A stretch of DNA of 64,000 nt from an uncultured Clostridia bacterium (lineage in GTDB: Bacteria; Bacillota; Clostridia; UBA1381). The stretch lies in the NCBI GenBank assembly GCA_947624485.1, contig CANQKM010000002.1:1-64000 (forward strand), in the 5' to 3' direction. Shown piece by piece: positions 52,448-60,032 of this stretch. The notes beneath the pieces were generated by a model. The model did no database searches. It was not told the DNA's origin and saw only the letters and a program-made list of their open reading frames with translations. The position numbers were made by a program, and so were the translations under genes. Every line of letters begins with the position of its first letter. Within the stretch, counting starts at the first letter, position 1.

Positions 52448-52532
52448 TATTGATTTTTTTGCGGCGAGTATGATATAATCATTCCATAATCAACCGGAGT
52501 GACAAATCGGTAATCGGAGGTAGAATTTTACT
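52448..52532 (+). promoter_or_regulatory. Promoter/leader of GNAT cassette 1
   Basis: TTGATT, 18 bases, TATAAT (ending near 52479), then a leader ending in CGGAGG. The same leader, with TTGATTTTTT-CGGCGA-TATG, AATCA-C-GGAG and ATAAAT-like motifs, stands at 61938-62016 before an unrelated-looking GNAT gene. Confidence 0.65.
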
Positions 52533-53051
52533 GTGTTAGAACTTATTAAACGCTGTCCGGAATATGTTTGCGGATATAGGCAGTACTGTCAGGAGGCATT
52601 TGACAACAACATTATATATTTCCGTCCAACCGATCCGAAACTAATTGATGAGGAATGGTTTAGCCGGACGAAAAATCTGTATGACAAAAAAGAAACCGGT
52701 CAAATCAAACCCATAAGTTTTCACTTTTGGGCTGTCGATGGAGAAAAATTTATAGGTGAATTTCAGCTTAGAACCGAATTGACACAGGAAATAATGACCG
52801 GTATAGGCAGTATAGGATATGCAGTACGAGTGTCCGAACAAGGTAAAGGTTATGGAACGGAGATACTAAAGCAGGGATTTCATATAGCGAAAGAACACGG
52901 CATGGATAAAGTGCTTATGAATATCAACGATGAAAACCTTGTTTCAGCACATATATGCGAAAAACTTGGAGGGGAACTGATGGATAAAATACAATCATAT
53001 AACGATGCCGAAGGTCATCATATTATGCGAAGATATTGGATTTACCTATAA
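52533..53051 (+). CDS. GNAT acetyltransferase 1
   Basis: This 172-residue acetyltransferase has the acetyl-CoA motif VRVSEQGKGYGTEIL (about 100-115, Q-x-x-G-x-G) and NINDENLVSAHICEKLGGEL, typical of the RimJ-like/YedL group. The GTG start has CGGAGG 12 bases upstream. It is the only gene of its transcript, between the shared leader and a terminator (53095-53122). The substrate is unknown; small-molecule or antibiotic acetylation cannot be told apart from protein acetylation. Confidence 0.85.
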   Translation: MLELIKRCPEYVCGYRQYCQEAFDNNIIYFRPTDPKLIDEEWFSRTKNLYDKKETGQIKPISFHFWAVDGEKFIGEFQLRTELTQEIMTGIGSIGYAVRVSEQGKGYGTEILKQGFHIAKEHGMDKVLMNINDENLVSAHICEKLGGELMDKIQSYNDAEGHHIMRRYWIYL

Positions 53052-53094
53052 AAATTCCCATTTATCGAACAGATAAAAACTAAATATCACAATC

Positions 53095-53122
53095 GAGAGC
53101 AATTGCAAGGTTGCTCTTTTTT
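53095..53122 (+). terminator. Terminator of GNAT cassette 1
   Basis: GAGAGCAATTG and GGTTGCTCTTTTTT form a hairpin with T-run. The flanking 53052-53100 matches 63021-63066 after the second GNAT cassette. Confidence 0.82.
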
Positions 53123-53127
53123 GTCAG

Positions 53128-53962
53128 TTCCGCTGACAAAAGTACTTTTGCATTACTCTTGACGAATATATGAAAGGCTTTCAAGAGAGAAATCCAAACC
53201 TTTATGTATTCTCTGCTCATCTGCACATGGACGAAGCCACACCGCACCTGCACATAGATTTCGTACCGTTTACCACAGGAAGCAAGCGGGGACTTGAAAC
53301 AAGAGTGTCACTTAAAAAAGCTCTCGAAAGTCAAGGCTTTGTGGGAACAGGCAGGAGCGACACGGAATGGAACAGGTGGGTTGAGCCCGAAAAAGAAGCC
53401 TTATCTCAAATTATGCTTGAACATGATATTGAGTGGGATAAAAAAGGCACTCACGAAAAGCATAAATCCGTCAGCGAATTTAAGCGTGATAAGCTGGTCG
53501 AGGAAGTTGAAGCTCTTGAAGATAGAAAGCAAGAGTGTATAGATGATATTTCCAAATACAAAAAAAGCGGAGGATTTTGCGCTTTCCACCGCTAAAAAGC
53601 TGGAAGATGAAGCCTTAAAAATGCCAGAGCCAACGCCCTTGATGCCCGCTAAAACGTATAAGACAAAATATGCAGAGCCGTTTATAAAGAAATTGATAAA
53701 AATTATCAAAGATCTCGCCCGAAGATGTTTCCGAGCAGAGAAAGAAGCGAAACAGTCTGTTTCAGAGATTGCAAGGTTGACCGATGAGAACAGCGAACTA
53801 AAAGCACGGGTATGGGATTTGAATATGGAGAACAGTCGCCTAAAGGTTCAAGTTCGTGATTTTTATAGGTTGAAGGAACATTTTGGGATTGATAATGTAA
53901 GGGAGATTTTGAAAACGGTGGGTAAGTTAAGACAAAAGAAAAAGACTGATTTATCAAGATAA
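53128..53962 (+). pseudogene. mobV: Decayed MobV relaxase (5' deletion and frameshift)
   Basis: The frame from 53161 matches element A MobV from its residue 112 onward (MKGFQERNPNLYVFSAHLHMDEATPHLH..., partly quoted). The missing 5' part is replaced by oriT-proximal DNA (GCTGACAAAAGT... at 53137), joined at the short homology CTTGACGA/TTGAC. The His cluster survives. A seven-A run at 53560-53566, with one A too many, shifts the frame, so the C-terminal coiled coil (53543-53962) is in another frame. The N-terminal catalytic tyrosine/histidine region is lost, so this cannot be an active relaxase. Confidence 0.88.
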
Positions 53963-54071
53963 ACAATTATAAATATTGCTTGCCCACACAGAGATACAAA
54001 ACATTTCTGTGTGGGTGAGTTTGTAAGTAGCTCAAAATACTTTCAATAAAAAGAAAATTCTTGAAATAGTA

Positions 54072-54100
54072 TTGACATTATTCGAGCTTTGGAATATAAT
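54072..54100 (+). promoter_or_regulatory. Promoter of the DpnII-like operon
   Basis: TTGACA (54072-54077), exactly 17 bases, TATAAT (54095-54100): full consensus. It drives the five-gene operon up to 58139. A CCCACACAGA/TCTGTGTGGG hairpin (about 53981-54012) lies just upstream and may end the mobV remnant transcript. Confidence 0.88.
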
Positions 54101-54123
54101 ATATACGATTGGAGTGTATGACT

Positions 54124-55191
54124 ATGACATATATATCTGCAAAAGAGGCAGCTGAAAAATGGGGTATATCGCAGCGGCGCGTTGCTGTTTTGTGCAGCGA
54201 ACATCGTATCGTCGGAGCCTCAATGGTTGGCAATATGTGGATTATTCCTGACAATGCTGAAAAGCCCGCTGACGCAAGGATTACAAGATATATAGATAAC
54301 TGTAAACGAGTGAAACCGTTTTTGAAATGGGCAGGCGGAAAGGGACAGCTGATAAGTGAAATAGAGCAGTATTATCCATTTGGAGACGGTAAAATCACAA
54401 AATATGCCGAACCGTTTGTCGGAGGCGGAGCGGTTTTATTTGATATTTTAGATAAGTATGATTTGGATGAAGTGTATATAAGTGATATTAACGCTGAACT
54501 TATCAATACTTATATTAAGATTCGTGACAATGCAGATGAACTTATAAATTTGCTGTATAGGTATCAAAACGAATATATTCCGCTTGCAACAGCCGATCGA
54601 AAAAGTTACTATATATCAAAAAGAGAGCGGTTTAATGAGTTAAAAATAAACGGCGATGAGGCGGAAAATACAGAAAAAGCCGCGCTTATGATTTTTCTAA
54701 ATAAAACCTGTTTTAACGGACTTTACCGAGTGAATAGAAAAGGTCTTTTCAACGTGCCTATGGGAGCATATAAAAATCCGCTCATATGCGACGAAAACAA
54801 CCTTCGCACAGTGTCGGACAAGCTGAAAAATGTAGAAATAGTCTGCGGTGATTACACCGAATCGGAAATGTTTATAGATGAGCATACATTTGTGTACTTC
54901 GACCCACCGTACAGACCGCTTACAGAAACGGCAAGCTTTACCGCTTACACGGAAAACCTGTTTGATGATGAAAGACAAATTGAACTTGCAAGATTTGTGG
55001 AGGCGATGAATAAAAAAGGTGCGAAAATTGTTATCAGCAATTCCGACCCGAAAAATTCATCTACCGATGATAATTTTTTTGATGAGCTTTACAAGGAACA
55101 TAATATCAAAAGAGTGCAGGCAACAAGAATGATTAACTGTAACAGTGAATTAAGAGGGAAATTAAGCGAATTACTTATCGCAAATTATTAA
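54124..55191 (+). CDS. Dam-type DNA adenine methyltransferase with N-terminal HTH
   Basis: This 355-residue modification enzyme has an N-terminal helix-turn-helix (about 1-55, ISAKEAAEKWGISQRRVAVLCSEHR) that may regulate its own operon. The D12-class methyltransferase follows, with FLKWAGGKGQLISEI, AEPFVGGGAVLFDIL (SAM site) and VYFDPPYRPL (catalytic DPPY). The sequence is close to M.DpnII-type enzymes, which methylate adenine in GATC. The ATG at 54124 has GGAG nine bases upstream; earlier ATG and TTG codons are too close to it. It protects DNA against the nuclease encoded downstream. Confidence 0.92.
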   Translation: MTYISAKEAAEKWGISQRRVAVLCSEHRIVGASMVGNMWIIPDNAEKPADARITRYIDNCKRVKPFLKWAGGKGQLISEIEQYYPFGDGKITKYAEPFVGGGAVLFDILDKYDLDEVYISDINAELINTYIKIRDNADELINLLYRYQNEYIPLATADRKSYYISKRERFNELKINGDEAENTEKAALMIFLNKTCFNGLYRVNRKGLFNVPMGAYKNPLICDENNLRTVSDKLKNVEIVCGDYTESEMFIDEHTFVYFDPPYRPLTETASFTAYTENLFDDERQIELARFVEAMNKKGAKIVISNSDPKNSSTDDNFFDELYKEHNIKRVQATRMINCNSELRGKLSELLIANY

Positions 55192-55205
55192 GGAGAAAAT
55201 TTTGT

Positions 55206-55739
55206 ATGGAAATCAGAGAAGGAACACAGTTGATTGAACGTGGCACAAAAAAAGCAATTATTGAATATGTTTTCACAGAATATATTATCTATGTTTTTCA
55301 AGGCAGCCTGTCTCAGTTTGATATTGTTATAAAATATAAGAAAGACGGAACGCGCATAAGAACACCTAAGCATATTCATTGGGTTGTTGATATTTTGATG
55401 AAAATACAAGGCAATGAGCAATTAACCAAACATTATTTGAAGGCGATTCAAAAATGCTGGAACAGTTGTACACCTCTTGCAAATAACGATTTTGATACAT
55501 TAAAAGAATTGATAGAAAACGGGGAAGCAGATATAGATATCCAGCAATATACACTGTTAAACGCATATGGCGAATATGATGTTGAGTTTCTGTATGTGTT
55601 GATGGAACTATTAGCGGTGCAGGAAAAGACAAATCGTGCTGATGCATATATGTTTGGAAATATCATATCCGAACTGCTTGAGGTTGACAGAGATATATTT
55701 AAAATAATATCAACCGCCGGATTTGGAGGAAGAAGATAA
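55206..55739 (+). CDS. Unknown protein in the restriction operon (177 aa)
   Basis: I do not recognise this 177-residue protein. It starts MEIREGTQLIERGTKKAIIE and is rich in helices in its second half (TLKELIENGEADIDIQQYTLLN), with no cysteines arranged for metal binding and no membrane segment. AAGGAG is near the ATG, 14 bases after the methyltransferase stop. It sits between the modification and restriction genes, where controllers or accessory proteins are often placed. An N-terminal beta-rich part (IIYVFQGSLSQFDIVIKYKK) might bind DNA or ligand. Confidence 0.6.
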   Translation: MEIREGTQLIERGTKKAIIEYVFTEYIIYVFQGSLSQFDIVIKYKKDGTRIRTPKHIHWVVDILMKIQGNEQLTKHYLKAIQKCWNSCTPLANNDFDTLKELIENGEADIDIQQYTLLNAYGEYDVEFLYVLMELLAVQEKTNRADAYMFGNIISELLEVDRDIFKIISTAGFGGRR

Positions 55740-55743
55740 AAAT

Positions 55744-56625
55744 ATGGAAAACAGGGATTTTAACGTATGGTTATCGGGATTTCGTGACAGTATAGCCGAT
55801 TACGGTTATTACATAGATTTTGAAAAGGTTCATAGAAATGTGGATAATATCAAAGTTGAACTTAACATCTTAAATTCACTTATTGGTTCTAAGGATATCG
55901 AATCTGATTTTGAAGGACTGATGATAAAATATCCTGAAGTATTAAAGTGCATTCCTCTGCTCTTGGCCGTTAGAGCAAATGAAATATACTGTCAGGATGA
56001 AAATGGTGGGCATTTATTTCAATTTGACTTTGGGGAATATCCTCCCAACAGCCATGCGCATTATGCAAAATATAAATACTTTATGAGAGAAACCGGACTT
56101 TTCGATTTGTTAGAAAATCATATTGTAAATAGTCTTGTTGACTATGCTACTGGCGTTGAAACGGGACTTGATTCAAACGGGCGAAAGAACCGCGGCGGTC
56201 ATTTGATGGAAAACTTGGTTGAAAGTTTTATTGAGAAATCCGGTTTTATTAAAGACGAAAACTATTTCAAAGAGATGTATATTCACCAAATTACAGACAA
56301 ATGGGATATTGATTTATCTGCTATATCCAATCAAGGCAAGGCGGAAAAACGCTTTGATTTTGTTATAAAAACCGATGATATGATTTACGCCATCGAAACA
56401 AATTTCTACGGCAGCGGCGGCAGCAAACTAAACGAAACTGCCCGCAGCTACAAAACGCTGGCTTTAGAATCCGACACTATAGACGGATTTACATTCGTAT
56501 GGTTTACCGACGGTAAAGGCTGGACAAGCGCACGTAATAATCTTGAAGAAACATTTGATGTTATGGAACACATTTATAATATAAGGGATTTGGAAAATGG
56601 AATAATGAGCGAGGTTTTTAGATAA
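55744..56625 (+). CDS. DpnII-family type II restriction endonuclease
   Basis: This 293-residue nuclease has the family features FNVWLSGFRDSIADYGYYIDF at the start, GRKNRGGHLMENLVESFI in the middle and the catalytic region RFDFVIKTDDMIYAIETNFYGSGGSK (partly quoted; D...ExN variant of the PD-(D/E)xK site). Members cut GATC when unmethylated. The ATG at 55744 lies four bases after the previous gene, with GGAGGAAGA upstream. The end overlaps the next methyltransferase start (TAATG). Confidence 0.9.
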   Translation: MENRDFNVWLSGFRDSIADYGYYIDFEKVHRNVDNIKVELNILNSLIGSKDIESDFEGLMIKYPEVLKCIPLLLAVRANEIYCQDENGGHLFQFDFGEYPPNSHAHYAKYKYFMRETGLFDLLENHIVNSLVDYATGVETGLDSNGRKNRGGHLMENLVESFIEKSGFIKDENYFKEMYIHQITDKWDIDLSAISNQGKAEKRFDFVIKTDDMIYAIETNFYGSGGSKLNETARSYKTLALESDTIDGFTFVWFTDGKGWTSARNNLEETFDVMEHIYNIRDLENGIMSEVFR

Positions 56626-57374
56626 TGTCAAGCAAAAAAATAAGAAAATGGGAGCCGGACGATTTTGAGCTTGAAATGACTACGCACTGGTCATTCCCGA
56701 AGCGCGGCGACTGGGCAACGCATGACGCAAAGTGGCGCGGCAACTGGTCTCCGTACATACCTAGAAATATAATACTTCGCTATTCGCAAGAAGGCGACTT
56801 AGTGCTTGACCAATTTGCAGGCGGTGGCACAACTCTTGTTGAGGCGAAGCTCTTAAATAGGGACATAATTGGTGTTGATGTCAATGACGCGGCGTTAGAA
56901 AGATGCAGAGAAAAAACCTCGTTTGACTATGAATCGGCAAAGGGCAAGGTTTATATTAAAAAAGGCGACGCAAGGCATCTCGATTTTATCCCGAATGAGA
57001 GCATTGACCTGATATGCACTCACCCGCCGTATGCCAATATAATTCAATACAGCGAGGATATTGAGAATGATTTATCGCGTTTGAAAGTTAAGGATTTTTT
57101 AAACGAAATGCATGATGTCGCGGCGGAATGCTACCGCGTTTTGAAAAAGGACAAGTTCTGCGCTATTCTCATGGGTGATACGCGGCAAAAAGGGCATATG
57201 ATTCCTATGTCGTTTGAGGTTATGAACATCTTTCAGGATGCAGGATTTAAGCTAAAAGAACTTATTATAAAGGAGCAACATAATTGCAGAGCAACAGGCT
57301 ATTGGAAAACAAACAGTGTGAAGTATAACTTTTTACTGATAGCGCATGAATATTTGTTTGTGTTTAGGAAATAG
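56625..57374 (+). CDS. Second DNA methyltransferase of the DpnII-like operon
   Basis: This 249-residue enzyme has the SAM-binding LDQFAGGGTTLVEAKLLNRDIIGVDVN and a catalytic motif LICTHPPYANIIQYS, with HPPY in place of the usual DPPY/NPPY. DpnII loci often carry a second methyltransferase (DpnA) for single-stranded DNA during uptake; position fits that role. The order of motifs (SAM motif first) differs from DpnA, which is beta class, so it could instead protect another site or act on RNA. Function as DpnA analogue is inference. Confidence 0.78.
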   Translation: MSSKKIRKWEPDDFELEMTTHWSFPKRGDWATHDAKWRGNWSPYIPRNIILRYSQEGDLVLDQFAGGGTTLVEAKLLNRDIIGVDVNDAALERCREKTSFDYESAKGKVYIKKGDARHLDFIPNESIDLICTHPPYANIIQYSEDIENDLSRLKVKDFLNEMHDVAAECYRVLKKDKFCAILMGDTRQKGHMIPMSFEVMNIFQDAGFKLKELIIKEQHNCRATGYWKTNSVKYNFLLIAHEYLFVFRK

Positions 57375-57389
57375 GAGTTGAGATGTTTT

Positions 57390-58139
57390 ATGAATTTTTC
57401 TTATTATGATTTTGGACATTTGGATAGAGGAAAAATAATTGAAGTACAGCTATCTGCTGCCGCAAATGTTAGACTTATGGATTCTACTAACTATAATAAC
57501 TATAAAAATGGAAGAAAGCATAGATATTATGGTGGTTATGTGAAAAGAAGTCCATATAAAATTATGGTTCCAAGCGCAGGCCATTGGTATTTAACTATAG
57601 ATTTAGGTGGTTATTCAGGAACGGTGAAACATAGTGCACGGGTTCTGTCAGGAATACTGCCAACTGCGAGCGAACGACTTCCGCTTGTCCAGGAAACCAA
57701 CTTGTATATTAATACTATCGATACAAATAAAGAATATGATGTGTTTATTTCGCACGCATCTGAAGATAAGGAAAGTGTAGTTCGTCCTTTAGCTATAGCT
57801 TTAAAAAATAAAGGCATCAATGTTTGGTATGATGAGTTTGAACTTAAAATTGGAGATAGTCTAAGACGGAAAATAGACCAAGGATTATCAAAAAGTAAGT
57901 TTGGTGTTGTAGTAATTTCAAGATCCTTTATAAAGAAAGGTTGGACTAACTACGAGTTGGATGGTTTAATGACTAAGGAGGTATCTGGTCAACAAATCCT
58001 TTTACCTATATGGCATGATATAACAAAACAAGAAGTAATCGATTATAGCCCTTCGCTTGCTGATAAAGTAGCGAGAAATACGAGCATAGAAACATTGGAG
58101 GAAATAGCGGAAGAAATTGCAGAACTAATCTTGCAATAA
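57390..58139 (+). CDS. DUF1883-TIR domain protein
   Basis: This 249-residue protein has an N-terminal DUF1883 domain (1-90, YYDFGHLDRGKIIEVQLSAAANVRLMDSTNY, partly quoted) and a C-terminal TIR domain (116-249). The TIR part shows YDVFISHASEDKE, GINVWYDEFELKIGDSL and the catalytic Glu189 in GWTNYELDGL. Bacterial TIR domains of this kind break down NAD+ or make cyclic ADP-ribose signals and kill infected cells. The ATG at 57390 follows GGAG at 12 bases. It is 15 bases after the methyltransferase, as the last gene of the restriction operon, so restriction and abortive infection may be coupled. Confidence 0.87.
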   Translation: MNFSYYDFGHLDRGKIIEVQLSAAANVRLMDSTNYNNYKNGRKHRYYGGYVKRSPYKIMVPSAGHWYLTIDLGGYSGTVKHSARVLSGILPTASERLPLVQETNLYINTIDTNKEYDVFISHASEDKESVVRPLAIALKNKGINVWYDEFELKIGDSLRRKIDQGLSKSKFGVVVISRSFIKKGWTNYELDGLMTKEVSGQQILLPIWHDITKQEVIDYSPSLADKVARNTSIETLEEIAEEIAELILQ

Positions 58140-58671
58140 CAGATAGAATTGTAAATTTTCGACTGTCGTGAGTACAATTTTAGTACAAAAATATCGGCAA
58201 ATCAAATCACAATACTGAAAAATATGAAATGAAGGATATTAAATGCACGAAAAATTATAAGCAAATATATTGATAATCATAATGGTTAAGGTCTCAAAAG
58301 CGATGAAATTTAGATGCTGAGGTCATAACTCTATAAAGAAAACTTTAGAATAAAAGTGGAATGATATGGCTTTATTTTAAGGGGGTAGGGGGTAGTAATA
58401 CACTATCATTATTTTACTGATTTTCAATTCTGAGCCCCTTGATTTTATTGAGGTTGAGAACGTCTATCATTCCACATATATACCTTCCTTTATTGTCGTT
58501 GGATTGAATTGTAACAAACCACTTGAAATATCGAGTCAATTATGGTATCATATATCACGTCAAGTGGCTAAGCGGATAAAATATGCGTGATACTATTTTG
58601 ATACTAAAAAAATTTAGAACGAAGAATAATGAATAAACAAATTGTAGAAATATATCATGATAGCATTTATA
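58140..58671. other. Gene-free region with orphan arm-type repeats
   Basis: No gene is supported in these 530 bases. AGTACAA at 58171 and 58182, and TGATACT at 58588 and 58599, are pairs spaced 11 bases, just like the arm sites of the elements, and both are followed by A-rich runs. They may be the ends of older elements. A GGGGGTAGGGGGTA stretch (near 58380) and the shared repeat at 58505-58555 are the only other features. Confidence 0.6.
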
Positions 58672-58881
58672 TGATAGCAAAATGATAGCAAAAGCGAGGA
58701 TGCCCTATATAAATTGGATAATCTGAACCAAATAAAGCTATATCAAGTCATATTCTCTATACAAAGCCGTTTAAGGTTGGTTTTGTACTTAGGAGTGGGA
58801 ATAATTCTACTAATGCGAAAAACCAAGTATTTATGCGGATTTTTGAACTTGCTGACGGTCTTTTGATAACAATTTGATAAC
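58672..58881. repeat. Remnant/D junction: right arms, core, left arms of D
   Basis: TGATAGC at 58672 and 58683 (a further copy at 58658), core GAGTGGGAAT at 58793-58802, then TGATAAC at 58864 and 58875. Distances are 121 and 71 bases. Confidence 0.84.
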
Positions 58882-58968
58882 AGCCGAGAGCGTGACGTTA
58901 TCCCGAACATATCCAGCGGTTTGCGGGTATGGGGAAATTTTGAGGCTTTGGTAAAATTCATATTATAA

Positions 58969-59004
58969 AACCCTTAGCTGTGGAAACACGGCTGAGGGTT
59001 TTTG
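58969..59004. terminator. Terminator at the left end of element D
   Basis: AAACCCTTAGC pairs with GGCTGAGGGTTTTTG. It lies just past the repressor stop, equivalent to the left-end hairpins of A, B and C but different in sequence. Confidence 0.75.
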
Positions 59005-59013
59005 TCGTTTCGG

Positions 59014-59532
59014 CTATTTTTGCTTGAACTGCTCAACGATTGCGTCGCTCAATTTCTGCGACGGGATTTTCTTCCATCTTTGAGTGGTGTCAAATTCTGG
59101 ATAGCAGTAACGCCATTTGTCGTATTCTTCTCTGTCGATTTCTCCGGCTGACAGCTTCGCCGCTTGCTCCTGCCACGCGGCAAGCATTGTGAGTAAATCA
59201 TAAGAGTTGCGCCCTTTGGACTTGTCTACTTTAAGGCAAATTTCACCATCGGCTTCACCAATCGTAAGACCGTAAATATCTTCGAGCGCAAATAATGTGT
59301 GCATAAGTCCGATACAGCTGTCTATATCCGGCACATCAAGCGCCTGCGGCGAAACGTCAAGAGCGTTGGCTAAAGCAACGGTCAAATCCGCTTTCGGAGT
59401 GCGTGTCCCCAACTCATATTGAGCCACCCGCACGTCGGCGGTATTTTCGGAAAAGCCTATAATCGTACCGAGATATTTCTGCGTCATTCCACGAAGGGTA
59501 CGAAAAAAATGTATTCTTTCACCTATAGCCAT
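59014..59532 (-). CDS. XRE-family repressor of element D
   Basis: This 172-residue repressor is the third homologue of the set (MAIGERIHFFRTLRGMTQKYLG, VRVAQYELGTRTPKA). The shared C-terminal domain ends EEYDKWRYCYPEFD and SDAIVEQF. CAAGGAG is nine bases before the ATG. It is divergent from xis-int and probably binds the same class of operator, so cross-regulation between elements is possible. Confidence 0.88.
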   Translation of the reverse strand: MAIGERIHFFRTLRGMTQKYLGTIIGFSENTADVRVAQYELGTRTPKADLTVALANALDVSPQALDVPDIDSCIGLMHTLFALEDIYGLTIGEADGEICLKVDKSKGRNSYDLLTMLAAWQEQAAKLSAGEIDREEYDKWRYCYPEFDTTQRWKKIPSQKLSDAIVEQFKQK

Positions 59533-59564
59533 TGTAATCTACTCCTTGTTTATGAACTTTATCT

Positions 59565-59664
59565 AAGCATAACATATTTGTTTAAATTTGTCAATAAAAG
59601 TAAGCAAAAAAGTTTAAGATTTTATCAAGAAACTATTGACTTAACTTAAAATGTTTAGTATAAT
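59565..59664. promoter_or_regulatory. Divergent promoter-operator region of element D
   Basis: Right promoter: TTGACT (59636), 17 bases with TAACTTAAAATGTTTA, TATAAT (59659). Left promoter on the minus strand: TTGACA, 17 bases with TTTAAACAAATATGT, TATGCT (near 59565). A middle site, TAAGCAAAAAAGTTTA, lies between (about 59600-59615), and a fourth, TAAACAAATATGTTTA, follows the right promoter (about 59669-59684). Confidence 0.83.
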
Positions 59665-59684
59665 AGATATAAACAAATATGTTT

Positions 59685-59843
59685 AATAAAATTGAATGAC
59701 CGTCCGAGCAGATATATCCCGCCAAGACCTTCCGAAAGGAAGCGAGCGTTCGTAATACGAAACGACACAGCGCCCAAAAAAGTTGCCTGTCAGGAAACTG
59801 TATCGGGTAGAGCGGCACAATACAAAGCGAAAGGAGTAATTGC
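59685..59843 (+). other. Long leader of xis in element D
   Basis: The promoter-to-xis distance is about 125 bases longer than in elements A and B. The extra DNA is GC-richer and has small hairpins (GTTCGT/ACGAAAC and CCTTCCG/GGAAGC-like). No gene is supported. It may add a further level of control or be an insertion scar. Confidence 0.5.
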
Positions 59844-60032
59844 ATGGAAAACAAATTTATTCGTGCTGACGATGTTGCAAAGGAACTAAATATTTCAACG
59901 GCTCATGCCTACAAAATTATAAGAATGTTGAACGAAGAATTAAAATCTAAAGGGTACATCACAATAGCGGGCAGGGTAAACAAACATTATTTCAATGAGC
60001 GTCTTTACTCCGGTGAAAAGGAGGAGAGTTAA
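59844..60032 (+). CDS. xis: Excisionase (Xis), element D
   Basis: This 62-residue winged-helix protein (FIRADDVAKELNISTAHAYKIIRMLNEEL) is a homologue of the other two excisionases. AAAGGAG precedes the ATG. It ends directly at the int start. Confidence 0.84.
   Translation: MENKFIRADDVAKELNISTAHAYKIIRMLNEELKSKGYITIAGRVNKHYFNERLYSGEKEES

Larger units (their letters stand above)
52383..58802. mobile_element. Element remnant with GNAT, broken mobV and restriction-TIR operon
   Basis: It has a right end (arms 58672/58683, core 58793) but no left arms, repressor, xis or int. It retains a GNAT cassette, a decayed MobV relaxase and the DpnII-like operon. It appears to be the product of a deletion between stacked elements. 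Confidence 0.65.

Noticed and set aside
52383..52450. A left end of the remnant next to the degenerate core at 52373
   Set aside because: No arm pair occurs 70 bases after the core, unlike all other left ends.
53985..54012. The CCCACACAGA/TCTGTGTGGG hairpin as an IS end
   Set aside because: No transposase and no matching end elsewhere; a terminator or mob-region palindrome is simpler.
56625..57374. Calling the second methyltransferase a certain DpnA
   Set aside because: Motif order and the HPPY motif differ from DpnA, so only an analogous role by position is proposed.
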